Shown here: one piece after another, positions 47,934 to 55,882 of the stretch
Position numbering within the stretch: the stretch's first letter is position 1
How the letters are laid out: each line of letters opens with the position of its first letter
Assembly (NCBI GenBank): GCA_031277535.1
Contig: JAITMD010000006.1
Span: 493,843-557,842 of the forward strand
From: Flavobacteriaceae bacterium
Lineage (GTDB): Bacteria > Bacteroidota > Bacteroidia > Flavobacteriales > Flavobacteriaceae
Direction: 5' to 3'
Length of the DNA stretch: 64,000 nt
The notes under the pieces: generated by a model
Databases searched by the model: none
Told to the model about the DNA's origin: nothing
The model's input: the letters and a program-made list of their open reading frames with translations, nothing else
Made by a program: the position numbers and the translations under genes

Positions 47934-49700
47934 TTATTTAATCTCTGTTGCTTTTTTAGATGTAACAACAATTACTCCTTTTGCTGCTCTACTACCATAA
48001 AGAGCTGTTGCAGAAGCATCCTTAAAAACCTGTACAGTAGCAATTCCATTAGCATCAAGACCTACAATATCTTCTACTTCTTTCCCATCTAACACATAAA
48101 GAGGTTTGTCACTTTCTCTAATAGTACTTACACATCGTATTCCTTTCTGACTTTCAGCTTTAGCTGCACGTGCAGATTCTACCTTCTTCTCTATTTCCGC
48201 TTTCTTTACTTCAATAATAGCCTTTCTTGCAGTAAGTGTAGCTTCTATATTTTTCTCTATTTCTGCTTTTTTTATTTCAATAGTTGCTTTTTTTGCATCG
48301 TGATATGCCTTTTTTCTAATCTCTTCTACATTCACTTCAGCAGCAGCTTTTTTAGCTTCTTCTACTATTCTCTTAATTTCCTCTCCATTTATCTCAGCAG
48401 CAGCCTTTTTAGCTTCCTTTACAATTTTTCTAATCTCCTTTTTACTCATAGCGCCAGAAACTTTTTTTGTCTCGTTCACTATCTTTTTTATTTCCTTTTC
48501 ATTCACAGCTGCAGCCGCTTTTTTAGCATCATCCACTATTCTCTTTATTTCATTTTCATTCATCTCCTCTTCAAAGCGTTTTGCTTCTGCTTCATACACT
48601 TTAGCCTGCTCTTCTATTCTCTTTGCTTCTGCTTCATACACTTTAGCCTGTTCTTCTATTTTCTTTGCTTCTGCTTCATATACTTTAGCCTCTGCCTCAA
48701 ACACTTTAGCTTCCTTTTCAAATCTCTCTCTTTCTTTCTCTCTTCGTTTTTGTTCCTTTGCTGTTATCTTCTGCGACTTGGCAGATAGAGTGTCTTGCAC
48801 CACTACATCTGTACTCAATTCTGGAGTAGTTACATACTGTGCTTTTACATCTACTTGAAAAAAATAGAAGAACCCTCCAATACAAGGAGTAAGTAATAAA
48901 AATTTTAAACGTTTCATATCTGTTGATTTTGGGTTGTTTAGTCTAACTATTCTTTTTTTCAGATCCGATGAGCCAAATGCATTCGTTAGTGATAACACAT
49001 TTTCATTCTGTACAACTTGATGCAATAATGCAACTTGATAGGTATAAGTATCCGTAACACGCACTACCTCACTATCCACAATATATTCCAAATTTAAATT
49101 CATCTCCCGCTGTAATAAATGCAAAACAGGATTAAACCAAAACAGCTTTTTCACACCTTCTATTAGCAGCAAATCTATACTGTGCCATTGGGTTACATGA
49201 ACACTTTCGTGAACAAACATGGTCTTTTCTGTTTCTACAGAAGCTACTTGCTTCGGCAACACTATTTTATTTACAAAAGAATAAGCACTGGCAGTATTTT
49301 TATCCTGATAAACCTTTTTATAATAGGCATGAAAAGGGAGTTGATGAATATAACGGTTCAATTTAAAAACCTTATATCCCAATCCAATCAACCCAATCAA
49401 GGCAATCACAGCATATAAATAAAATAAATAATCCATATAGTGCGTGAAGTTCCAAGGTTCAGCCTCTTGTATTATCGCTTCTGTTATTTCATCTTCCAGA
49501 TAAGGAGTGGGTACAATCCAAATCTTTTCTATCTTGGTATACGTAAACAAGGGAAGTAATAAACTACCCAAAATACCTATCAAAAAATAGAATCTATTCG
49601 CACGTACATACGTCTCTTTTTGCAAAAAGATTTTATAAAACAAATACACCACAAGCAGTAATCCATTCGCTTTTAATACATAAATCAAAAAAGTGTTCAT
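47934..49700 (-). CDS. M56 (BlaR1-type) metallopeptidase with coiled coil and receptor-plug-like tail
   Basis: This 588-residue protein starts with membrane helices (about 5-25, 36-54, 92-110, 262-278) and a M56 zinc peptidase with HESVH at 164-168. After the last helix comes a long coiled coil at about 300-500 of [14 protein letters not shown] and [15 protein letters not shown] repeats. The final 60 residues ([31 protein letters not shown]) match the plug segment of SusC-type TonB receptors. It lies 30 bases after blaI; by analogy with BlaR1 it senses an outside signal and cleaves the repressor. Confidence 0.88.
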   Translation of the reverse strand: MNTFLIYVLKANGLLLVVYLFYKIFLQKETYVRANRFYFLIGILGSLLLPLFTYTKIEKIWIVPTPYLEDEITEAIIQEAEPWNFTHYMDYLFYLYAVIALIGLIGLGYKVFKLNRYIHQLPFHAYYKKVYQDKNTASAYSFVNKIVLPKQVASVETEKTMFVHESVHVTQWHSIDLLLIEGVKKLFWFNPVLHLLQREMNLNLEYIVDSEVVRVTDTYTYQVALLHQVVQNENVLSLTNAFGSSDLKKRIVRLNNPKSTDMKRLKFLLLTPCIGGFFYFFQVDVKAQYVTTPELSTDVVVQDTLSAKSQKITAKEQKRREKERERFEKEAKVFEAEAKVYEAEAKKIEEQAKVYEAEAKRIEEQAKVYEAEAKRFEEEMNENEIKRIVDDAKKAAAAVNEKEIKKIVNETKKVSGAMSKKEIRKIVKEAKKAAAEINGEEIKRIVEEAKKAAAEVNVEEIRKKAYHDAKKATIEIKKAEIEKNIEATLTARKAIIEVKKAEIEKKVESARAAKAESQKGIRCVSTIRESDKPLYVLDGKEVEDIVGLDANGIATVQVFKDASATALYGSRAAKGVIVVTSKKATEIK

Positions 49701-49730
49701 AACTATAGACGTATTAAATATACCCTTCCT

Positions 49731-50093
49731 TTATTTTTTATTCTTCTCTATGATTTGCATCAGCTCCTCTAATTCAGTTGATGATAATTTCTTATCCTTC
49801 ACAAAATAATTTACCAAATTGCTAAACGAATTGTCAAAATACTTTTCCATCGTTTCATCCATAAACATCTTGCGGTAATCCTCTTTTTGCAACACAGGAA
49901 AATACTGATGAGACTTCCCATAAGCTTTATAAGAAACCACTCCCTTTTCTTCCAACAAACGCACCATAGTAGATAGTGTATTATAATGAGGTTTGGGCTC
50001 TGATATATGCTCTAAGATATCATTCACAAATCCTTTTTCTATCTTCCAAAGGATACACATAATTTCTTCTTCTTTATTTGTCAACTTTTCCAT
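49731..50093 (-). CDS. BlaI/MecI/CopY-family transcriptional repressor
   Basis: This protein of about 120 residues has the winged-helix domain of BlaI (MEKLTNKEEEIMCILWKIEKGFVNDILEHI, HYNTLSTMVRLLEEKGVVSYKAYGKSHQYFP) and a C-terminal dimer segment. It should repress its own operon with the M56 gene until cleaved. ATGs at 50102 and 50099 are also possible, but the -7 element at 50120-50113 places transcription start near 50106, and MEKLTNKE is the standard family start. Confidence 0.93.
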   Translation of the reverse strand: MEKLTNKEEEIMCILWKIEKGFVNDILEHISEPKPHYNTLSTMVRLLEEKGVVSYKAYGKSHQYFPVLQKEDYRKMFMDETMEKYFDNSFSNLVNYFVKDKKLSSTELEELMQIIEKNKK

Positions 50094-50112
50094 ATTCATC
50101 ATTTGATCTAAA

Positions 50113-50160
50113 CAAACATATAACTAAAAATTTAGTTATACAACTATTTTTTTAGTTATA
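50113..50160 (-). promoter_or_regulatory. BlaI operon promoter with two tandem operators
   Basis: On the minus strand GTTG (50144-50141), a 20-base spacer and TATGTTTG (50120-50113) form the promoter. Two copies of TA(T/C)AACTA-N6-TAGTTATA follow one another at 50119-50140 and 50139-50160, sharing two bases. The first fills the spacer exactly and the second covers the -33 region. This fits direct autorepression by BlaI. Confidence 0.8.
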
Positions 50161-50211
50161 TGAGTATTTTATAAAAACTATACTGCTAAAAAACATCCCC
50201 TTAATCCAAAA

Positions 50212-50247
50212 AAAAGAGGAACAGTAACTATATACTATCCCTCTTTT
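50212..50247 (-). terminator. terminator of the SRPBCC gene
   Basis: AAAAGAGG pairs with CCTCTTTT, with an inner AGTA/TACT pair, downstream of the stop at 50256 on the minus strand. Confidence 0.65.
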
Positions 50248-50255
50248 ACTCTATA

Positions 50256-50750
50256 TTATATTGTAAGTATTAACTTTTCTAAATTGTCTAACGCTGTACA
50301 AAATCCCTCTTTGAAACCCATATTTATATTTGCCTCTACATCTTCCCATTTTTCATGTGCAATAGTTATAGCAAGATAGGCAACATCCTCTTTTTGTGAA
50401 AATCGAATCGTCCAAAGTGATTTGGCAAACCCTTCAACAGGAGTTCCTGTTTCATCACAAAATGCATCTTCCCATTGTATTTCATGTTGATCAACAATTT
50501 TCTTAAACACTGCCTTACCCCAAAACTCTTGTCCCTCTGGTCCACTCATGCTATAAAACCAATTGCCTCCCTCTTTCAAATCGAGGTTTTTAGTCTTATT
50601 TACAAAAGGATGAGGTGCCCACCAACAATCTAAATACTCGGCTTCAGTCCAAGCACGCCAAAGTTGTAAAACACTTCCTTTAAATGCGCGATTTACAACT
50701 ACAGTATTATCAGACTGATTTGCTGTAAACTCAAAATTTAATTTATCCAT
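50256..50750 (-). CDS. SRPBCC (AHSA1-like) domain protein
   Basis: This 164-residue protein has the START-like AHSA1 pattern: VNRAFKGSVLQLWRAWTEAEYLDCWWAP near 20, GGNWFYSMSGPEGQEFWGKAVF near 62, and the C-terminal helix with GFKEGFCTALDNLEKLI. Such proteins bind hydrophobic ligands or stabilise partners; stand-alone bacterial forms have no fixed function. It is monocistronic. Confidence 0.87.
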   Translation of the reverse strand: MDKLNFEFTANQSDNTVVVNRAFKGSVLQLWRAWTEAEYLDCWWAPHPFVNKTKNLDLKEGGNWFYSMSGPEGQEFWGKAVFKKIVDQHEIQWEDAFCDETGTPVEGFAKSLWTIRFSQKEDVAYLAITIAHEKWEDVEANINMGFKEGFCTALDNLEKLILTI

Positions 50751-51189
50751 ATCTATTTTTTTTAGTTGCTATATAAACTATTCTAATGCATCAACACTTG
50801 TAGTCCTCTTTTAGAAATACTAACAATGATAATTAAAAAAATGACACAATAACTTACTGGTATGATACTTTTTATCGCATAATTACTCCCTATCATAAAA
50901 CAATTGTTTTCTGTACGAAAAATCGTTTTAACGCACTTTTTTATTCAATCTCTGTATTCTTGATCGGTATATGATGCCCTGGTGATGGTGTAGTGGTCGG
51001 CATAATTTCCGAGCAAATATGCCCATCATCTGCCGACCACATGCCGATCACATGCCGACCACCCATATTCAAATACAGCTCATCCCAGTAAAACAGTGCC
51101 TTTTGAAGCTTTATTAGAAAAATGATTGTCACCACAATGCAAAACCTCATTTGCCCTTACTCTATTTTAAGTGATATACCTCAAAAGAA
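50751..51189. other. intergenic stretch with 11-bp GC-rich repeats
   Basis: About 440 bases without a convincing gene. They contain the GC-rich repeat cluster at 50993-51062 inside otherwise AT-rich DNA. A 69-codon frame on the minus strand merely reads through these repeats. Confidence 0.6.
50993..51062. repeat. tandem and inverted 11-bp repeats (ATGCCGACCAC)
   Basis: Four adjacent 11-base units occur at 51019-51062 (ATGCCCATCAT, CTGCCGACCAC, ATGCCGATCAC, ATGCCGACCAC). An exact inverted copy (GTGGTCGGCAT) is at 50993-51003, able to pair with the last unit as an 11-bp stem with a 48-base loop. Confidence 0.8.
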
Positions 51190-51220
51190 AAAGCCCTATT
51201 AGATAGTCTAACAGAGCTTT
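51190..51220 (-). terminator. terminator of the TonB receptor/thioredoxin operon
   Basis: The hairpin has paired segments AAAGC/GCTTT, CT/AG and TTAGA/TCTAA, with loop TAG and two mismatches, directly after the thioredoxin stop. Confidence 0.7.
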
Positions 51221-51249
51221 TTACTAATCGCAAAATAAAACAATAGCTA

Positions 51250-51705
51250 CTACAATGCTTCAAGTAGCTTAGTTAATTCTTTAGGACGTATATAAGCATT
51301 ATGCTCATATACTTTCTCCAATTTACTGTTTAAAAATATAAGTGTGGGATAGGCTTGTTGTCCACTCAATGTGCTTGCCAAACTATGTACTCCCCCTTTT
51401 ATTCCCGTTTTTTTAAACGAAAAAACTCGATTAAAAAAAGTAATATCTTCTTTATACTCTGCATCAAAAGAAACAAAGTAATACTTGTTGTTCAATTTAT
51501 TTATCACCTCTGTGTTCGCAAAAGTCTTTTTTTCCATCAAAGCACAATAGCTACACCAGAGGGTATGTAAAAAAATAACTACAGGTTTTGGATTGGTTCG
51601 CATTGCTACTTCCAACTCTGAAAAAGCAATTGCTTTGGGTTGTGCTTGAACCAACAACCCAAAGCAAAAACAAACAAAAGAAAATACTACAGTATATATT
51701 TTCAT
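51250..51705 (-). CDS. periplasmic thioredoxin-fold protein
   Basis: This 151-residue protein has a signal peptide (ending LLVQAQ), a thioredoxin fold with the redox pair in HTLWCSYCALMEKKTF near 48, and the cis-Pro segment QAYPTLIFLN near 118. It is probably a periplasmic disulfide reductase or carrier. It follows the TonB receptor by 27 bases. The receptor has a CNVC pair in its plug, so this protein might keep those cysteines reduced or deliver a metal. Confidence 0.85.
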   Translation of the reverse strand: MKIYTVVFSFVCFCFGLLVQAQPKAIAFSELEVAMRTNPKPVVIFLHTLWCSYCALMEKKTFANTEVINKLNNKYYFVSFDAEYKEDITFFNRVFSFKKTGIKGGVHSLASTLSGQQAYPTLIFLNSKLEKVYEHNAYIRPKELTKLLEAL

Positions 51706-51732
51706 TTCTAATGCTAACTAACTTACAATTAA

Positions 51733-53985
51733 TTAAAAAATATTATATCGAACACCTAAGAAACCTCTGATTCCTTGTAGTGGAGTATAACTGTAATCAT
51801 TTGGTTCAAAGATTACGTCATTTCTACCAGGAGGCGGTGTTACTCCATTACCTGGCTCTCCGAATGGATCCCACCATCTTGCAATTGTATCTTCTTTAGG
51901 CAAAGTGTTGAACAAGTTCTTTACTCCTCCATATATTTGAATGCCATTGCTAAACTTCTTTGTCACCTGAATATTTGCCAACACTGTCCATGGTGAATAC
52001 TCTGGTCTATAATCATCTTCCACACGTGGTAAACGCATTGGCCCTTTCCAATCTGACGTTAAATCCGCAGTAAATCCATTTCCAAAGTTATAACTTGCAA
52101 TAAAGTTTCCTGACCATTTTGGAGAGTGATAAATTTGATTACGCACTCCATCCTCTTGTCTATACACATCCATATAAGTAGCACCTGCCATTAATTTTAA
52201 AGGAAATTCAAATGCTACATCAACATTTAATGATACCCCTTTAGAAATTGCGTGTCCATCAAGATTGGCATAGATAATTTTGTTCTGGTCTGTATCAGTA
52301 TCTGCATCTATCTTATTTGTAAAGTAGGTATAGAAACCATTAACATCAAAATTAAACACACCAAAATTTGTAGGCACTTTGACCATATAATTTAGGTTGG
52401 CATTATACGACTTTTCTGGGTCCAACTTTTCCGCAAACACAACTTCACGTGCACCAGTTAAGGCTCTGTGATCTTCTGTAAATACATTTACTACACGGAA
52501 TCCTGTACCAAAACTACCTCTCAACGTGTGATGTGGATGTGGTGTATACTTATACCCTAATCTTGGAGAATGAATCCCTTTGTGCTTTTGATCATAGTCA
52601 AAGCGATAACCTAATAAAACTTTATTTTTATCATTTAGTTTCCACTCGTCTTGGATAAATATACCTGGTATTGGCGTTTCTTGTGGTTGATTTTTTACCA
52701 AACCGTTCTCATCATAAATACCTGTACCACGAGTATTGTCATCATAATAAGTATATTTAAAAGAAGACCCTAACAACAAACTGTGATTTCCTATGTTCTT
52801 GTCCCAATAAGCTTGTACAAAAGCAACCTGTTGTTTTGCGTTGTATGGCTCCACTCCATAAAAAGAATTCTGCTGATGATAGATATAAGAGAACTGTGTA
52901 TAGATATTCTCTGTGGTTGGCAATTGGTACATCCCTATTGCTTCGAATCGGTTGGTAAAAATGCTTTCTGCATACACCTCTTCTCCTCCTCTATGTTGCT
53001 TGCGCTTCCAATCCGTTTGTCCACCCCATCTATCTTCATATACATAACGCAAAGCCAAACTTGCCACTTTTTCACTTGGTCTTTTAAATGAAAACTTGTT
53101 GAACAACGACACTCGATCTTGCAAAGTTACATCTGTAAATCCATCGCCATTTTTATCTTTTCTTTGACCATAATTAAAATAATTACCTCCAAACAAACCA
53201 TGTACATGTTTACCCAACTTATAACTTGCTCCTAAGTCAAGGTTATTTTCCAACCAAGTACTTGAAAAAGCATCCACACTCAACTTCGCTGCGTGCTCTG
53301 GATTTTTAGTAATCACATTGATAATACCTCCCATGGCTTCTGTACCATACAATGATGATGCTGGTCCCTTTACTACTTCTACTCTTTCAATCATGTTGGT
53401 TGGGATACCAAATAAACCATATACCGTAGATAACGAAGATACAATTGGCATTCCATCAATTAAGATCATCGTATAAGGCCCTTCCATTCCGTTAATATGA
53501 ATATCTCCGGTGTTACAAACATTACAGTTAAGCTGAGGTTGCACTCCATTAATCATCTGTACAGCATCAAATAAACTTGCTGTTGGATTTTTCTCAAAAA
53601 ATGCTGGTGTGTAAATCTCTACAGGAACAACTGTTTCTGATTTTAATACTGGTTTTAGTGTTCCAGAAATAACGATTTCGTTTAAATCTGCATTTTCCTT
53701 TAGTTCGAAGTTAACGATTAGTGTTTGTCCTTCTTTTACTTGAATACGCTTACTCTGCTTTTCGTATCCCACAAAATCAGCTGTAAGTGTATAACTTCCT
53801 TCTTTTAGATTTTCTAATAGATATTCTCCTTCTTCATTTGCCGTAGTACCTTGAGTTGATTTTTCAATTACAACTGTAGCAAATGATAATTTATCCCCCT
53901 TTGATGTTACTCTTCCTTTTACATTATTTGCAGATGCAGTCAAGGCAATAAAAAGAGTTATCAAAAAACTTATTACAATACGCAT
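51733..53985 (-). CDS. TonB-dependent outer membrane receptor, metal-linked
   Basis: This 750-residue receptor has a signal peptide, a carboxypeptidase-regulatory-like domain (VKGRVTSKGDKLSFATVVI) at about 22-100, a plug at about 115-225 with MINGVQPQLNCNVCNTGDIHINGMEGPYTMIL-type sequence (two Cys, CNVC) and VEVVKGPASSLYGTEAMGGIINVITK, and a barrel ending in VRYNIF. It faces a DtxR-type metal regulator across a shared promoter region, suggesting uptake of a metal complex. The ligand is unknown. Confidence 0.9.
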   Translation of the reverse strand: MRIVISFLITLFIALTASANNVKGRVTSKGDKLSFATVVIEKSTQGTTANEEGEYLLENLKEGSYTLTADFVGYEKQSKRIQVKEGQTLIVNFELKENADLNEIVISGTLKPVLKSETVVPVEIYTPAFFEKNPTASLFDAVQMINGVQPQLNCNVCNTGDIHINGMEGPYTMILIDGMPIVSSLSTVYGLFGIPTNMIERVEVVKGPASSLYGTEAMGGIINVITKNPEHAAKLSVDAFSSTWLENNLDLGASYKLGKHVHGLFGGNYFNYGQRKDKNGDGFTDVTLQDRVSLFNKFSFKRPSEKVASLALRYVYEDRWGGQTDWKRKQHRGGEEVYAESIFTNRFEAIGMYQLPTTENIYTQFSYIYHQQNSFYGVEPYNAKQQVAFVQAYWDKNIGNHSLLLGSSFKYTYYDDNTRGTGIYDENGLVKNQPQETPIPGIFIQDEWKLNDKNKVLLGYRFDYDQKHKGIHSPRLGYKYTPHPHHTLRGSFGTGFRVVNVFTEDHRALTGAREVVFAEKLDPEKSYNANLNYMVKVPTNFGVFNFDVNGFYTYFTNKIDADTDTDQNKIIYANLDGHAISKGVSLNVDVAFEFPLKLMAGATYMDVYRQEDGVRNQIYHSPKWSGNFIASYNFGNGFTADLTSDWKGPMRLPRVEDDYRPEYSPWTVLANIQVTKKFSNGIQIYGGVKNLFNTLPKEDTIARWWDPFGEPGNGVTPPPGRNDVIFEPNDYSYTPLQGIRGFLGVRYNIF

Positions 53986-54016
53986 AAATATATTTTTTAT
54001 GTAGACTAACTTAAAA

Positions 54017-54032
54017 TTTAGGCAAAGCTAAA
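54017..54032. promoter_or_regulatory. candidate DtxR-type operator in the divergent promoter
   Basis: TTTAG-GCAAAG-CTAAA is an inverted repeat resembling IdeR/DtxR boxes. It overlaps TAGCTTTG (54030-54023), the -7 element of the TonB receptor gene on the minus strand. Thus binding would block that gene. Confidence 0.55.
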
Positions 54033-54057
54033 AATTAATTTGTAATTAAAAAAACTG

Positions 54058-54065
54058 TAACTTTG
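54058..54065 (+). promoter_or_regulatory. -7 element of the DtxR-type regulator gene
   Basis: TAACTTTG matches TAnnTTTG, 22 bases before the start. A TTTG lies 15 bases upstream, closer than usual. Confidence 0.55.
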
Positions 54066-54087
54066 TATTTCTTTAAAAAAACACAAT

Positions 54088-54744
54088 ATGCTTACTTATT
54101 CAGAAGAGAACTACTTAAAAACTATCTTTCATTTGTCGTTAGGACAAACGCAGGGAATTTCGACTAATGCTATTGCAGCAAAAATCGAAACAAAAGCATC
54201 ATCTGTAACAGATATGATTAAGAAGTTGAACGATAAAGATTTAATTAAGTATCAGAAATATCAAGGAGTTACACTTACTGCAAAGGGAGTAATGGCTGCA
54301 AAAATGATCGTTCGCAAACACAGACTTTGGGAAGTGTTTTTGGTAGAAAAATTAGGTTTTAATTGGGATGAGGTACACGATGTTGCGGAAGAATTAGAGC
54401 ACATTAAATCTGAAAAACTAATAAATAAATTGGATGCTTTTTTAGGTTTTCCAACAGAAGACCCTCATGGAGATCCAATTCCTAATGCAAAAGGAGAGAT
54501 AAAACAGATAGAAAAACAGCTATTGTCTGATATTGCATTAAACAAAAAAACGATTTGCGTAGGAGTTAAAGATTCCTCTTCAGAGTTTTTACAATACTTA
54601 GACAAGCAAAAAATTGCTTTGGGGAGCGAAATTGAAGTATTGGACATTGAGCCTTTTGATCAATCTTATCGCATCAATATAAATGGACACGAAATAACGA
54701 TTACAAAGAAAATTGCAAGCAATCTTTTTGTAAAAGAAAAATAA
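54088..54744 (+). CDS. DtxR/MntR-family metal-dependent repressor
   Basis: This 218-residue protein has an N-terminal winged helix (LTYSEENYLKTIFHLS, KASSVTDMIKKLNDKDLIKY), the metal-binding and dimer domain (RKHRLWEVFLVEKLGFNWDEVHDVAEELEHI, FPTEDPHGDPIPN) with its conserved His and Glu residues, and a C-terminal FeoA/SH3-like domain from about 145. It should sense Fe2+ or Mn2+ and repress uptake genes. It diverges from the TonB receptor operon, its likely target. Confidence 0.93.
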   Translation: MLTYSEENYLKTIFHLSLGQTQGISTNAIAAKIETKASSVTDMIKKLNDKDLIKYQKYQGVTLTAKGVMAAKMIVRKHRLWEVFLVEKLGFNWDEVHDVAEELEHIKSEKLINKLDAFLGFPTEDPHGDPIPNAKGEIKQIEKQLLSDIALNKKTICVGVKDSSSEFLQYLDKQKIALGSEIEVLDIEPFDQSYRININGHEITITKKIASNLFVKEK

Positions 54745-54745
54745 C

Positions 54746-54775
54746 AAAAAAGCTTCTCGATTGAGAAGCTTTTTT
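54746..54775. terminator. bidirectional terminator
   Basis: A 13-bp stem (AAAAAAGCTTCTC with its complement), loop GATT, lies between the convergent regulator and siderophore-binding genes. Confidence 0.88.
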
Positions 54776-54782
54776 GTTTCGC

Positions 54783-55718
54783 TTATTGATAAGCTTTCAT
54801 TAATTGATCCAACATCATATGAAATGAAATAGTTCCACCTCCTCCAAGATACCAAGCATTAGGATCCAAATAGATAATTTTCCCCTTTTTATACGCATTA
54901 GTCTTTTGAATTAATGGGTTTTCCACCTCTTTCATATCTGTAGCTACTTGATCCATTACTGCTCCACGATCAATAATATAGATAATATCTGGGTTGTGCT
55001 CTAAAATAAATTCACTTGAAATGATATGACCATGATCGCTACTTCCTTCTATTTCAGGTGCGGCAGACTTTACTCCAAGGTCTTTAAACATAAAACCGTA
55101 ACGAGAATCTATACCAAACGTGCTATAACTTTTATTATTATACAAAATCAGTAATGCTTTATCATTGCTTTTATCAATGTTGGTTTTCATTTCATGTACC
55201 TTCATATCTATTTGCTTAATTAAGGCATCTGCCTTTTCCTCTACTTGAAAAACACTTCCTATCGTTTTCAAATTCTCTTTTGTACTATTCAGATAATTGC
55301 TTCCAGAAATTCCTAAACCAATAGTGGGTGCAATCTTTGCAAACTCAGCGTAATCTTTATCAAACCAATTACTCATAATAATCAAATCTGGATTTACAGC
55401 ACTAACCTTCTCATAATTGGGCTGCATAAAAGAACCTACATCTACTATATCTTTATTGTCTACGTAAGTTGAAAGGTAATTAGGACAATACACTTTGGCC
55501 ATTCCTTTAAATGGAATACCCAAGGTGATCATATTTTCCATTGCACCTACATCAAATACCACAACACTTTCTAACTTTTTATCAATATGGATACTTCTTC
55601 CCATATTTTCAACAGTAATTGTCTCATTTGTAGAACGCTCTGTATTTTCTTTCTTGCACCCAGTACATACTATACTTCCTAAAAAAGCAGCAACAAGTAT
55701 TTTTAAACCAATATTCAT
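54783..55718 (-). CDS. siderophore ABC transporter substrate-binding lipoprotein
   Basis: This 311-residue protein has a type II signal peptide with the lipobox VCTGC (Cys21) and the helical-backbone fold of FepB/FatB/YclQ-type binding proteins: VVFDVGAMENMITLGIPFKG near 52, NPDLIIMSNW near 110, LEHNPDIIYIIDRG near 235. It should bind a ferric siderophore at the inner membrane. The permease and ATPase genes are not in this window next to it. The gene is single, with a palindrome in its leader. Confidence 0.9.
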   Translation of the reverse strand: MNIGLKILVAAFLGSIVCTGCKKENTERSTNETITVENMGRSIHIDKKLESVVVFDVGAMENMITLGIPFKGMAKVYCPNYLSTYVDNKDIVDVGSFMQPNYEKVSAVNPDLIIMSNWFDKDYAEFAKIAPTIGLGISGSNYLNSTKENLKTIGSVFQVEEKADALIKQIDMKVHEMKTNIDKSNDKALLILYNNKSYSTFGIDSRYGFMFKDLGVKSAAPEIEGSSDHGHIISSEFILEHNPDIIYIIDRGAVMDQVATDMKEVENPLIQKTNAYKKGKIIYLDPNAWYLGGGGTISFHMMLDQLMKAYQ

Positions 55719-55731
55719 ATTTAACTATTTA

Positions 55732-55755
55732 TATTTATTATAAATAACAAAGATA
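55732..55755 (-). promoter_or_regulatory. promoter and palindrome upstream of the siderophore-binding gene
   Basis: TATCTTTG (55755-55748) is the -7 element on the minus strand. Immediately downstream, at 55732-55746, TATTTAT-T-ATAAATA is a perfect palindrome, a candidate iron-regulator site around the transcription start. Confidence 0.5.
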
Positions 55756-55851
55756 ACACACCTATTAGTTAATCATGCTATGTCTTGTAGCAATTATTCA
55801 TCTGAATTATTCTTTTAGGACAAAAGACCTTCTATTCTACTTAGGATTTAA

Positions 55852-55859
55852 TAATTTTG
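55852..55859 (+). promoter_or_regulatory. -7 element of the Old Yellow Enzyme gene
   Basis: TAATTTTG matches TAnnTTTG and lies 24 bases before the ATG at 55883, excluding the longer reading frame from 55775. Confidence 0.5.
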
Positions 55860-55882
55860 CATTGCTAAACAACACACTACTT

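Noticed and set aside
48300..48788. 162-codon frame on the plus strand rich in Phe, Ser and Leu
   Set aside because: It is the antisense reading of the Lys/Glu/Ala coiled coil of the M56 gene, which explains its composition.
50941..51150. 69-codon frame on the minus strand
   Set aside because: It reads through the 11-bp repeat cluster, has no family match and lacks a promoter; the His/Gly/Met pattern comes from the repeat.
55775..55882. Upstream extension of the Old Yellow Enzyme frame
   Set aside because: The extra 36 residues do not match the family and a -7 promoter element lies inside the extension.
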